Shown here piece after piece: positions 8,032 through 15,824 of a DNA stretch of 64,000 nucleotides. The notes under the pieces were generated by a model. The model saw nothing but the letters and a program-made list of their open reading frames with translations, had not been told where the DNA came from and did no database searches. The stretch is taken from positions 116,658 to 180,657 of the forward strand of contig JAGCGK010000124.1 in assembly GCA_017649645.1 (NCBI GenBank), given 5' to 3'. This DNA is from Clostridiales bacterium (GTDB lineage: Bacteria > Bacillota > Clostridia > Saccharofermentanales > Saccharofermentanaceae). A program made the translations under genes and the position numbers. Each line of letters begins with the position of its first letter. Within the stretch, counting starts at the first letter, position 1.

Positions 8032-8889
8032 TTACATTCCGAGATCTACAAGGATATCTTCGAATGCGTAATAGATGTCTGCCATCGTGTCAGGAATGAT
8101 GAATACCAAAACTACACCAAGAGCAAGCATGAGGATCAAAGCAATGATGTAATAAACAAGGATCGCTCTGAAGAAATTCTTACGGTTCTTGTTCTTGCCG
8201 ATGATCGACAGGATGATCGTAAAGATAAATCCGATGCATGGGATAGCAGCAAGGAACATAAACCAGAAATAAGCTGATACGGACATCGGCTGATACTCAG
8301 GCGGGATAGCATCAAGGATAGCTCTTACCTTAGCCTGCTTCTCATACTTCTTCTTTTCCTTCATTGCCTTCTTGGAAGGACCAGCTTCCTTTTCTTCTTT
8401 CTTGGAAGCTTCAGTCGTAGAAGCAGTAGCAGCTGCAGCAACTGCAGTAGCGGCAACAGGAGCGGCCTCAACAGGGATCTCCTCTGCACCGATGGAAGCG
8501 AATGTGGAAGCAGCTACAACAGGCTGTTCAACAGGAGCAGCACTGACAGGCTCTTCGATAACAGGTGCTTCAACAACAGGTGTCTCAATAATAGGCTCCT
8601 CAATGATCGGAGCAACCTCTTCCTTTACTTCAGAAACAACTTCCTCAGTCTTGGTCTCTACATTATCTGTAACGATCTCAACTGTCTCTTCTTTTGCTTC
8701 TTCAACCTTCTCCTCAACTTCGGAAACTTCAGGAACTGCTTCCTCAACCTTTTCCTCTACCTTCTCCTCAACAGCAGAAACTTCTTCTTTTACCTCTTCT
8801 GCTGCCTCGACTACCTCGAGCGGAGTACCGCATCCGCAACAAAACTTTGCGTTATCGGCATTTTCTGTATTGCATTTCTTACAAATCAT
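8032..8889 (-). CDS. Zinc-ribbon membrane protein with long acidic spacer
   Basis: 285 aa, function unknown. An N-terminal zinc ribbon uses Cys3/Cys6 and Cys17/Cys20. Residues 25-160 are a Glu/Val/Ala/Pro-rich repetitive linker (units such as EEKVEE and IEEPV), then a basic patch (about 165-190), then two membrane helices (about 206-230 and 242-265). The basic patch followed by helices suggests the zinc ribbon and linker are cytoplasmic. GGAGG precedes the ATG and a strong own promoter lies upstream. It has the same architecture as the two upstream zinc-ribbon genes but little direct similarity to them. Confidence 0.8.
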   Translation of the reverse strand: MICKKCNTENADNAKFCCGCGTPLEVVEAAEEVKEEVSAVEEKVEEKVEEAVPEVSEVEEKVEEAKEETVEIVTDNVETKTEEVVSEVKEEVAPIIEEPIIETPVVEAPVIEEPVSAAPVEQPVVAASTFASIGAEEIPVEAAPVAATAVAAAATASTTEASKKEEKEAGPSKKAMKEKKKYEKQAKVRAILDAIPPEYQPMSVSAYFWFMFLAAIPCIGFIFTIILSIIGKNKNRKNFFRAILVYYIIALILMLALGVVLVFIIPDTMADIYYAFEDILVDLGM

Positions 8890-8920
8890 AAGTCACCCTC
8901 CTATATTCATAAGTAAAATG

Positions 8921-8950
8921 ATTATATCACTATTTTGTTATACGAAACAA
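8921..8950 (-). promoter_or_regulatory. Sigma-A promoter of the 8032-8889 gene
   Basis: Minus strand TTGTTT, 18-nt spacer, TATAAT with an extended -10 (TGA before TATAAT). It lies just past the stop of the preceding zinc-ribbon gene. Confidence 0.75.
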
Positions 8951-8954
8951 AAAT

Positions 8955-9728
8955 TTAACGCAAGGTGCTCATTATAATAGAAACTCCCACTACTCCGATA
9001 AGCACTCCCAAAAGTACTGAAGTAATTGCTTCAACAATGTAGATTATCATCAGCACCTTGGCAAACTTGGCCGTTTTGTCTTTGACTCTGGCAACGATCA
9101 TAAGAATGATACCTACTGTAGAGGCACATCCGACAAGACCCATGACAAACCAGGAAACAATCAGATCTCCCGGATTTTGAGCTGCTACATCACTGAAAGT
9201 AACAATATTGATCAATTCAAAAATTCCGAGGACTATACCGCCTACGCCATACTTCAATATGAGAGAGATAAGGCTTAAGCGATTGGATAATCTTCTCCTT
9301 GCAGGATCAACGTAATCGTTAGAATACCTGGTGGAATACGGAGAATCGATCACAAGATCCCGTCTGGAAGCTCTCGGAGATTCGTCAAACGAATCATTGT
9401 AGACACTGCTCGAAGAAAAAGAAGCAGGCTTAAACGGATTAATATCCTCAATATCATCCTCCGTATCATTCTTCATAAAAGGCTGTTCAGATGACGAACC
9501 CACAGAGAACATGGAACCTGATACGGAAGGGATATCTTTTTCCGGGTCAAAAGGTCTCTGAAAGACACTTTGGGTCTCATTAGAAGACTCGTTCTCCACT
9601 TCTCCCTTTCTTTCTCCTTCTGCTCTTGATAATCCGCAATTATCACAGAACTCACCTGTGTTGTTGGACCCGCACTTGCACATCCATCTGTTCATCGACC
9701 TGTTAAAAAAGGCACTGTAATCACTCAT
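8955..9728 (-). CDS. Zinc-ribbon membrane protein (paralogue of the next gene upstream)
   Basis: 257 aa, function unknown. A zinc ribbon with CKCGSNNTGEFCDNCG sits at residues 17-32, then a low-complexity Ser/Asp/Glu-rich region, then a conserved block RRLSNRLSLISLILKYG leading into several membrane helices. The C-terminal motif IVARVKDKTAKFAKVLMIIY is shared almost word for word with the protein at 9766-10566, so the two are paralogues. GGAGG is 9 nt before the ATG. It follows that gene by 37 nt in the same operon. Confidence 0.8.
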   Translation of the reverse strand: MSDYSAFFNRSMNRWMCKCGSNNTGEFCDNCGLSRAEGERKGEVENESSNETQSVFQRPFDPEKDIPSVSGSMFSVGSSSEQPFMKNDTEDDIEDINPFKPASFSSSSVYNDSFDESPRASRRDLVIDSPYSTRYSNDYVDPARRRLSNRLSLISLILKYGVGGIVLGIFELINIVTFSDVAAQNPGDLIVSWFVMGLVGCASTVGIILMIVARVKDKTAKFAKVLMIIYIVEAITSVLLGVLIGVVGVSIIMSTLR

Positions 9729-9765
9729 TTATATATCCTCCGATAGAATATTTTTGAAAAAACCT

Positions 9766-10566
9766 TTATGTGCAAGCTATTATCGCATAGAAGATAAGCA
9801 CTATTACAAGAACTACTGCGATCACCAAAAGTGCAACTTCTATTATGTAGACTATCATCAGCACCTTGGCAAATTTAGCCGTACGGCATTTAACTCGAGC
9901 AATGATCATTAATACGATCGAAGCTGTAAATAAAGTTCCTATAGCAGTAGAACCAACCTCTAATGCCAATGAAGAACCGGTAGAGCCACCTTCCTCGAGG
10001 GCATATTCAATTACCCCGATAATGAAAGAACCGAAGATATACGATAAATGACAAATGAGAGATATCAAACTTAATCTGTTTGACAGTTTTTTCCTTTTTT
10101 CCATCAACTCATCTTCACTAACATTGTTTGTCTGTGAAGAAGCCATATATTGCGGCTGATACTGTTGTTGGTACTGCGGCTGATACTGTTGCTGGTACTG
10201 CGGCTGAACAGGCTGCTGTGTCTGAGGTGCGAATACCTGCTGCTGTTGCATCTGCTGCGGCTGCTGAACCATAGGCTGGTAAGGCTGCTGCATCTGTGGC
10301 TGTGGCTGCGGCTGGAATACAGGTTGAACAGGTTCAGCCTGCTTTTGGATATTGGCCTTAAGCTCATCCGGAATATCTACCTTTCCGACGGAAGCTGCAG
10401 CAGCGATCGATGAAGCGACGACAACCGGAGTATCATCCTTCTTTTCTTTGATCTCTCCGTCTTCCCTTTTCTTTCCGCAGTTTATGCAAAAATTCGTATT
10501 ATTCTCGTGTCCGCACGAGCATTTCCAAGTTTGATTATTAGCAGAATCATTAGTCAGATCACTCAT
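9766..10566 (-). CDS. Zinc-ribbon membrane protein with Gln/Pro-rich repeats
   Basis: 266 aa, function unknown. Zinc ribbon CSCGHENNTNFCINCG near residues 16-31, then about 70 residues rich in Gln and Pro (units like QYQPQYQQ), then KKLSNRLSLISLI and membrane helices with the shared block IARVKCRTAKFAKVLMIVY. The start overlaps the stop of the Lgt-fold gene (TAATG), so it is translationally coupled to it. The Q/P linker is encoded partly by a 24-nt DNA repeat. Confidence 0.8.
   Translation of the reverse strand: MSDLTNDSANNQTWKCSCGHENNTNFCINCGKKREDGEIKEKKDDTPVVVASSIAAAASVGKVDIPDELKANIQKQAEPVQPVFQPQPQPQMQQPYQPMVQQPQQMQQQQVFAPQTQQPVQPQYQQQYQPQYQQQYQPQYMASSQTNNVSEDELMEKRKKLSNRLSLISLICHLSYIFGSFIIGVIEYALEEGGSTGSSLALEVGSTAIGTLFTASIVLMIIARVKCRTAKFAKVLMIVYIIEVALLVIAVVLVIVLIFYAIIACT
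10152..10206. repeat. 24-nt tandem repeat coding Gln/Tyr/Pro linker
   Basis: Two consecutive 24-nt units plus a partial third, starting gcggctgatactgttg, differing at one base. They code for an 8-residue Gln/Tyr/Pro unit inside the zinc-ribbon protein. This is a coding minisatellite, not a CRISPR. Confidence 0.8.
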
Positions 10567-11270
10567 TAACCCGCTCTCCTTTTCCCGTTTATCCTGGTAA
10601 CAATTACAAAAGATATTATAACAATAATAAAAGCTGATATCATCAGCAATTGCGTCTTAGATATGACCCTATCAGTGTGTGAAAGTCTAAAAAAGTCCAC
10701 TCCGAATCTCGATAATATGGAAATAAGCATCACGGCAAACGAGACCTTGATCTGATCTTTGAGCTTAGAAGCAAGTATAAAAGCCAACACAAATACCGCG
10801 AAGAAGCAGATCACATCCAAAAGCTGTGCAGGGAAAAATGATCCCTGTCCCCATTTATCATATGTGACTTTTAAAGGTCCGCCGTAACTATAGCCTCGGC
10901 AGCATCCGTTTAAGAAACATCCTATCTTGGATATCGAATACATAAGCGGAGCTCCGGTTACAAAAGAAGCCATTATCTCAGGTCCCTTTTCTCGAAAAAT
11001 AAGAGCACTGACGAAAGCACCCGCCACAAGACCCACGGCACTTAGCGTGCCGTCAAATCCCCAGGCTTCGGCCCTGATCATTTTCGGAAGACTCCAAGAA
11101 AAGTTCAGGATGAATATCGATGCAAAAACAAGAAAAGACGACAAGAGGAATGAAAACCTCTCGACGCCTTTTCGTTTCATCAGAAAAACACTTATTCCCA
11201 AACCGGCCACAACGCCGATCAGGATGAACAAAGGATATGGAGAACGGGTAAATTCCGGTATCCGTATCAT
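10566..11270 (-). CDS. Lgt-fold membrane protein (prolipoprotein diacylglyceryl transferase family)
   Basis: 234 aa with about seven membrane helices. The family motif appears as KIGCFLNGCCRG at residues 115-126, with FFPAQLLD and SRFGVDFFR further on. Compared with E. coli Lgt (R143, N146, E151 in GRIGNFINGE), the matching positions are Lys115, Cys118 and Cys123, so the usual active-site residues are missing. It is either a divergent Lgt or a different enzyme on the same fold. The window's lipoproteins need an Lgt, but this copy may not be it. It lies in the operon metG-tatD-TM protein-this gene-zinc-ribbon genes. Confidence 0.72.
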   Translation of the reverse strand: MIRIPEFTRSPYPLFILIGVVAGLGISVFLMKRKGVERFSFLLSSFLVFASIFILNFSWSLPKMIRAEAWGFDGTLSAVGLVAGAFVSALIFREKGPEIMASFVTGAPLMYSISKIGCFLNGCCRGYSYGGPLKVTYDKWGQGSFFPAQLLDVICFFAVFVLAFILASKLKDQIKVSFAVMLISILSRFGVDFFRLSHTDRVISKTQLLMISAFIIVIISFVIVTRINGKRRAG

Positions 11271-11719
11271 CTGTAATAGTAGATATAAAGGAACGCATCA
11301 TTGCTGTTCTCAACATCGATCATAAACGTGACCATATGATCTCCGTCTGTAGCTTTGATGACTGCAACCTCAGTATTAAGTTCAGGAGCAGGCTTTACGA
11401 GTTCTTTCTGGAACGTGGTACTGGCAAAGGACTGATAATCAGTGTAAGACATGATCTCAGGTTCGCAATTATATGTCGTAGCCAAAGTATTCAGCAATTC
11501 TTCGGCATCATCGCGATGAATCCTGATCCTGGCCTCATAAGCCTTGCGGTAATAAAGGATACCGACTTTCTTCATGGAGATGATCTCCATATCATCAGTG
11601 ATCTCAACCTTCAAAGTCCTGTCCAAAACGAACTTGTTATAGTCCCAGACAAAACCTCCGATCAATGCCAATACCAAAACAGCAGTAATGACGATAAGTA
11701 TCTTATCCTTCTTACTCAT
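11267..11719 (-). CDS. Single-pass membrane protein, unknown function
   Basis: 150 aa: a short basic N-terminus (MSKKDK), one membrane helix (about residues 7-26), then a soluble, probably external domain with mixed strands ending in DAFLYIYYYR. I recognise no family. AAAGGAG is 6 nt before the ATG. It starts 15 nt after tatD and overlaps the Lgt-fold gene by 4 nt, so it is translationally coupled to that gene. Confidence 0.75.
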   Translation of the reverse strand: MSKKDKILIVITAVLVLALIGGFVWDYNKFVLDRTLKVEITDDMEIISMKKVGILYYRKAYEARIRIHRDDAEELLNTLATTYNCEPEIMSYTDYQSFASTTFQKELVKPAPELNTEVAVIKATDGDHMVTFMIDVENSNDAFLYIYYYR

Positions 11720-11734
11720 AAAGCTCTCCTTTGC

Positions 11735-12586
11735 TTATATCTCGTATAGTTGTAGTCCGTTTTCCGAAGTGATCTTTGCCATCTGTTCCGGCGTCACTCC
11801 GCGGATCTCAGCCATCTTTTCTATAACGAAAGGCGTAAAAGCCGATTCATTCGTCCTTCCCCTGTTCGGTTCAGGTGTCAGATAAGGGCTGTCGGTCTCT
11901 GCGACTATCCTGTCCTCAGGGCAAGCCGCGCAAAGTTCGACGCCTTTTCTGTTATTGCTAAACGTAAGCGGTCCGTCAAATCCGATGTAAAAACCCATCT
12001 TGATGATCTCGCTTGCCGCCTCGACCGACATCGAACAGCAGTGGCATACACCCGGATTCTTACGAAGCTTACCTTTTTTGTACGCTTCCTTAAGGATCGT
12101 CAGACAGTCTCCCGTCGCATCCCTCTCATGAAGGATAAACGGTAAGTCCGCCTCATAAGACAGTTCTATCTGCTTCTCGAAAACATCCTTCTGGACGTCC
12201 CTCGGAGAAAAGTCGTAGTAGTAATCAAGACCGATCTCACCGATAGCAACTATCCTTCTCTTCTCACGGTTATCGATGAGCTTACGAAGTTCAGCTTCGA
12301 TCTCATCATTATAAGACGATGCTTCGTGAGGATGAACTCCCACTGAAGACCAGATGCTGACACCTGAAGTACCGTTAAACTTTGAAGCAAGTTCAGTCGC
12401 AAGAAGCGAAGTCCTTAAGTTATCCGCAGGGATCAAGATCTTATCGACTCCGGCATTTGCCGCGTTCTCCAAAAGAGATTCGACACTTACGCCCTTTTCT
12501 TCATAACGCCTGTCATAAAGATGTGCATGTGTATCGAAAACGCCCTTCAAAGGACCTTCGTACCAGACCTTGTGCTTCTTGCTCAT
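11735..12586 (-). CDS. tatD: TatD-family metal-dependent DNase
   Basis: 283-aa TIM-barrel hydrolase (TatD/YcfH family), acting as a 3'-5' exonuclease in characterised members. Metal-site motifs are all visible: DTHAHLYD, IGEIGLDYYYD, FILHERDA, GVCHCCSM and ETDSPYLTPEPNRGRTNE. I place the start at the ATG at 12586, one base after the metG stop (TGATATG); the longer frame to 12631 runs 45 nt into metG. metG followed by tatD is a common pair in Firmicutes. Confidence 0.93.
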   Translation of the reverse strand: MSKKHKVWYEGPLKGVFDTHAHLYDRRYEEKGVSVESLLENAANAGVDKILIPADNLRTSLLATELASKFNGTSGVSIWSSVGVHPHEASSYNDEIEAELRKLIDNREKRRIVAIGEIGLDYYYDFSPRDVQKDVFEKQIELSYEADLPFILHERDATGDCLTILKEAYKKGKLRKNPGVCHCCSMSVEAASEIIKMGFYIGFDGPLTFSNNRKGVELCAACPEDRIVAETDSPYLTPEPNRGRTNESAFTPFVIEKMAEIRGVTPEQMAKITSENGLQLYEI

Positions 12587-12587
12587 A

Positions 12588-14528
12588 TCAGGAAATATCA
12601 GCTCCCGGCTTAACGTCCTCGTTAAGTTCAACGACTCTGTAACCGCCGTCCTCTGCTCTCGCAGAAAGGATCATACCGTTACTCTCATAGCCCATCATCT
12701 TACGCGGCGGGAAGTTAACGATCATAGCGACCGTCTTGCCGATAAGCTCTTCAGGCTTATAGTACTTAGCGATTCCGGAGAGGATCTGTCTCTCGCCGAA
12801 TCCGTCGTCGAGCTTAAACTTCAAAAGCTTATCAGACTTAGGTACGTTCTCACACTCGAGGACCTTACCTGCTCTGATATCGAGCTTCATGAAATCATCG
12901 AAAACGCATGGTTCCTTCAAAGGCTCAAGATCCTTACCCTTCTCTTCAGCCTTAGGGTTCAAAGCTTCGAGTTCCTTAAGTTCCTTCTCGATATCGATCC
13001 TAGGGAAAAGAACTTCTCCCTTCTTAACTTCAACGTCAGCAGCAAGAGCGCCTCTTACGGAAGCTGAATCGATAGTCGTATTCTCCTCTGTCGCACCGAT
13101 CTGCTCAAAGATCTTAGGACAGATATGAGGCATTACAGGGCTCAAAAGGATAGATGCACGTCTTACACAATCCAGGAGATTATAAAGAACAGTTGCAAGT
13201 CTCACCTTCTTACTTTCATCCTTGGCAAGGATCCAAGGAGCTGTCTCGTCGATATATTTGTTGGCTCTGGCAATACATCTGAAGATCTTCTCGAGACCAT
13301 CAGAGATATGAAGAGTCTCAAAGTCCTTGATGACTTCGGAAGGAAGCGCATCGAACATTGAGAGGAGATCCTCATCAAGATCTTCTACTTCACGCTCGGT
13401 CGGAAGCTTGCCGTCAAAGTACTTAAATACCATTGCAACCGTTCTTGATACGAGGTTTCCGAGATCATTTGCGAGATCGCTGTTGATCCTGTTGAACATC
13501 ATCTCGTTGGAATACGGACAGTCGGAACCGAACGGCATCTCACGGAGAAGATCATATCTTAGAGCATCCACACCGTATCTGTCGCAGAGTATGAACGGAT
13601 CTATGACATTTCCTGAAGACTTACTCATCTTACCGCCGCCGAATGTGATCCAGCCGTGACCGATGACCTTCTTAGGAAGCGGAAGATCAAGAGCCATAAG
13701 GATCGCAGGCCAAATGAGAGTATGGAATCTAACGATCTCCTTAGCCATTACGTGGATATCAGCAGGCCAATACTTGTCATAATCGTTATATGTAGTATTG
13801 CCGTAACCGAGTGCGGTGATATAGTTCGAGAGCGCATCGACCCATACGTATACAACGTGATCAGGATCGAATGTTACCGGGATACCCCACTTAAAGCTTG
13901 TTCTGGATACACAAAGATCCTGAAGGCCAGGCTTGATGAAGTTATTGATCATCTCGTTTACTCTGGACTTCGGCTCGAGGAAGTTGAGCTCCTCGTCCGT
14001 AAGGAGTTTCTCGAGTTTAGGGCCGAATTCGGAGAGCTTGAAGAAGTAAGCTTCTTCGGAAGCATCTACACACTCTCTGCCGCAGTCAGGGCACTTACCG
14101 TCAACGAGCTGGCTTTCCGTCCAGAAAGACTCGCATGGCTTACAGTATTTTCCCGTATATTCACCCTTGTAGATATATCCTCTGTCATAAAGATCCTTGA
14201 AGATCTTCTGAACGCTTTCAACGTGATAAGGATCAGTTGTCCTTATGAATCTGTCGTAGCTGATACCGAGCGTAGCCCAGAGCTTTTTGAAGTTGGCAAC
14301 GATATCGTCAACGTACTTTTGAGGTGTGACGCCGGCCTCTCTGGCCTTATCCTCGATCTTCTGACCGTGCTCGTCGGTACCTGTCAGAAACATTACATCC
14401 ATGCCCTGCATTCGCTTGAGTCTTGCAACAACGTCGCAAGCAAGTGTTGTATAACAGTGACCAATGTGTGGATTGCCCGACGGATAATAGATCGGGGTTG
14501 TAATGTAAAACTTCTTTTTTTCTGACAT
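12588..14528 (-). CDS. metG: Methionyl-tRNA synthetase
   Basis: 646-aa class I synthetase that charges tRNA-Met. HIGH is PHIGH at residues 20-24, KMSKS is GGGKMSKSSGN, a zinc knuckle has CKPC and CPDC, and the C-terminal OB-fold tRNA-binding domain has FMKLDIRAGKVLECENVP. The start at 14528 is chosen over a GTG at 14540 that falls inside the AGGAGG. It is preceded by a near-consensus sigma-A promoter with a dyad over the -10, and heads the operon metG-tatD-TM protein-Lgt fold-zinc ribbons. No T-box leader is visible. Confidence 0.97.
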   Translation of the reverse strand: MSEKKKFYITTPIYYPSGNPHIGHCYTTLACDVVARLKRMQGMDVMFLTGTDEHGQKIEDKAREAGVTPQKYVDDIVANFKKLWATLGISYDRFIRTTDPYHVESVQKIFKDLYDRGYIYKGEYTGKYCKPCESFWTESQLVDGKCPDCGRECVDASEEAYFFKLSEFGPKLEKLLTDEELNFLEPKSRVNEMINNFIKPGLQDLCVSRTSFKWGIPVTFDPDHVVYVWVDALSNYITALGYGNTTYNDYDKYWPADIHVMAKEIVRFHTLIWPAILMALDLPLPKKVIGHGWITFGGGKMSKSSGNVIDPFILCDRYGVDALRYDLLREMPFGSDCPYSNEMMFNRINSDLANDLGNLVSRTVAMVFKYFDGKLPTEREVEDLDEDLLSMFDALPSEVIKDFETLHISDGLEKIFRCIARANKYIDETAPWILAKDESKKVRLATVLYNLLDCVRRASILLSPVMPHICPKIFEQIGATEENTTIDSASVRGALAADVEVKKGEVLFPRIDIEKELKELEALNPKAEEKGKDLEPLKEPCVFDDFMKLDIRAGKVLECENVPKSDKLLKFKLDDGFGERQILSGIAKYYKPEELIGKTVAMIVNFPPRKMMGYESNGMILSARAEDGGYRVVELNEDVKPGADIS

Positions 14529-14544
14529 GGTAAATACCACCTCC

Positions 14545-14565
14545 TAATAAGATAACATCTTATTA
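14545..14565 (-). promoter_or_regulatory. Perfect dyad overlapping the metG -10 region
   Basis: TAATAAGAT-AAC-ATCTTATTA, a perfect 9-bp inverted repeat with a 3-nt centre. It runs from the -10 hexamer through the predicted start of transcription to the Shine-Dalgarno sequence. It could be an operator for an unknown repressor or an RNA hairpin next to the ribosome binding site. Confidence 0.6.
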
Positions 14566-14590
14566 TAGATTGTCTTCCTATATAAGTCAA
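14562..14590 (-). promoter_or_regulatory. Sigma-A promoter of metG
   Basis: Minus strand TTGACT, 17-nt spacer, TATAAT: almost a perfect consensus. Confidence 0.85.
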
Positions 14591-14614
14591 AAGAGGATTC
14601 TTCTTCTCGAAAAC

Positions 14615-14642
14615 TTGAAAAAACTTTCCAAATCTGAATAAT
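14615..14642 (+). promoter_or_regulatory. Sigma-A promoter of the glycerate kinase gene
   Basis: TTGAAA, 16-nt spacer, AATAAT preceded by TG. It lies 22 nt upstream of the start codon, back to back with the metG promoter. Confidence 0.6.
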
Positions 14643-14664
14643 AAGAGCGTAAGGAGAGAAGTTT

Positions 14665-15744
14665 ATGAAGATAGTTATAGCAATGGATTCATTCAAGGGA
14701 AGCATGACATCCACTCAAGCCGGAAAAGCCGTTAAGGAAGGCTTTCTGAGCGTTGATCCTTCACTTCAGGTGCAGGTCCTGCCGTTAGCTGACGGCGGCG
14801 AAGGAACCATAGATGAACTGACGCCATACGTAAAAGGAAAAAGGAAGCATCTTAAGGTAACGGGACCCTTGGGAGATCCAATTGATGCTTATTACATGTT
14901 TTCGGAAGAAAAAGCATATATAGAAATGAGTAAGGCCTCAGGACTTACTCTCATTGACGAACTCGATCCGATGAGAGCAACCACTTACGGCACGGGCGAA
15001 CTTATTAAAGATGCTCTTCAAAGAGGTTTCAAAAAGCTCATCATCTGCCTGGGCGGAAGTGCCACCAACGACGGCGGCGCAGGCGTTCTTCAGGCACTCG
15101 GCATGAAGATGACCGACAGGAACGGCAACGATATAAGGCCGGGCGTCATTGGCCTTAAGGATCTTCAGTATGCCGACAGGTCGACAATGATCGACATAAA
15201 TGCCGAGATCGTCATCGCCTCCGATGTAACAAATCCCCTTTGCGGCCCTAACGGCGCGAGCCATGTGTACGGTCCGCAGAAAGGCGCGAGCGAGGAAGAT
15301 GTGGTGGTCATGGACAGTCTTCTCATGAGATACGCGGAATTCTTCTCCATGGATCCGATGGAAAGAGGTACGGGAGCGGCAGGAGGCTTAAGCTTCGCAC
15401 TCAAGAACTTCCTTGGAGGAAAGATCGTGTCAGGTGCCAAATTCTTTACTGAGGAGATCGGTCTTGAAGATAAGATCAAGGACGCGGATATCGTCATCAC
15501 GGGCGAAGGCCGCATGGACGGACAGACCTGTAACGGCAAAGGTCCTATGGAAGTTACGATGCTCGCGAGAAAATACGGTAAGCCGGTATATGCCATCGCA
15601 GGCTGTCTGGGCGAAGGTTACGAGAGATGCCTTGATATGGGCATCATCTCCATCGCAGAGCTGACTGACAAGAGCCTTGAGACTAACTCGGCAATGAATA
15701 GTGTAAGAAAGACTTCGGAAGAACTTTTAAGAAAAATATTATAA
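14665..15744 (+). CDS. glxK: Glycerate 2-kinase (GlxK/GarK family)
   Basis: 359-aa enzyme that phosphorylates D-glycerate with ATP, feeding it to glycolysis as 2-phosphoglycerate. Family motifs are the N-terminal MKIVIAMDSFKGSMTS, LPLADGGEGT, CLGGSATNDGGAGVLQALG, GTGAAGGLSF and ITGEGRMDGQT. Length is normal. AAGGAG lies upstream of the ATG. It is a single-gene unit divergent from metG. No glyoxylate or hexarate catabolic genes are next to it, so its substrate supply is not shown by context. Confidence 0.94.
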   Translation: MKIVIAMDSFKGSMTSTQAGKAVKEGFLSVDPSLQVQVLPLADGGEGTIDELTPYVKGKRKHLKVTGPLGDPIDAYYMFSEEKAYIEMSKASGLTLIDELDPMRATTYGTGELIKDALQRGFKKLIICLGGSATNDGGAGVLQALGMKMTDRNGNDIRPGVIGLKDLQYADRSTMIDINAEIVIASDVTNPLCGPNGASHVYGPQKGASEEDVVVMDSLLMRYAEFFSMDPMERGTGAAGGLSFALKNFLGGKIVSGAKFFTEEIGLEDKIKDADIVITGEGRMDGQTCNGKGPMEVTMLARKYGKPVYAIAGCLGEGYERCLDMGIISIAELTDKSLETNSAMNSVRKTSEELLRKIL

Positions 15745-15757
15745 AATCCTATTATCC

Positions 15758-15790
15758 TTCGAATAATCGGGTTTCCTAATGTGTCATATA
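15758..15790 (+). promoter_or_regulatory. ECF-type promoter motif, copy 1 (sigma-fusion gene)
   Basis: TTCGAATA, 14 nt, TGTGTCATATA. The same two blocks with the same 14-nt spacing occur upstream of the next gene at 17444. The GTC in the downstream block resembles an ECF -10 element, with GAATA 17 nt upstream in the -35 position. The shared spacing suggests both genes use one alternative sigma factor, probably the one encoded here (autoregulation is inferred). Confidence 0.65.
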
Positions 15791-15824
15791 GACAGATGCG
15801 GAAATCAAGGAGGCATAAGAAGAC

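Noticed and set aside
10152..10206. Short tandem repeats considered as a CRISPR
   Set aside because: The units are directly adjacent without spacers and encode an in-frame Gln/Tyr/Pro linker.
13656..14525. 289-codon plus-strand frame opposite metG
   Set aside because: metG is fully supported by HIGH, KMSKS and the C-terminal domain in the opposite direction.
14529..14664. T-box leader for metG
   Set aside because: No specifier stem or T-box sequence is visible; the leader is too short. The same holds for alaS and proS.
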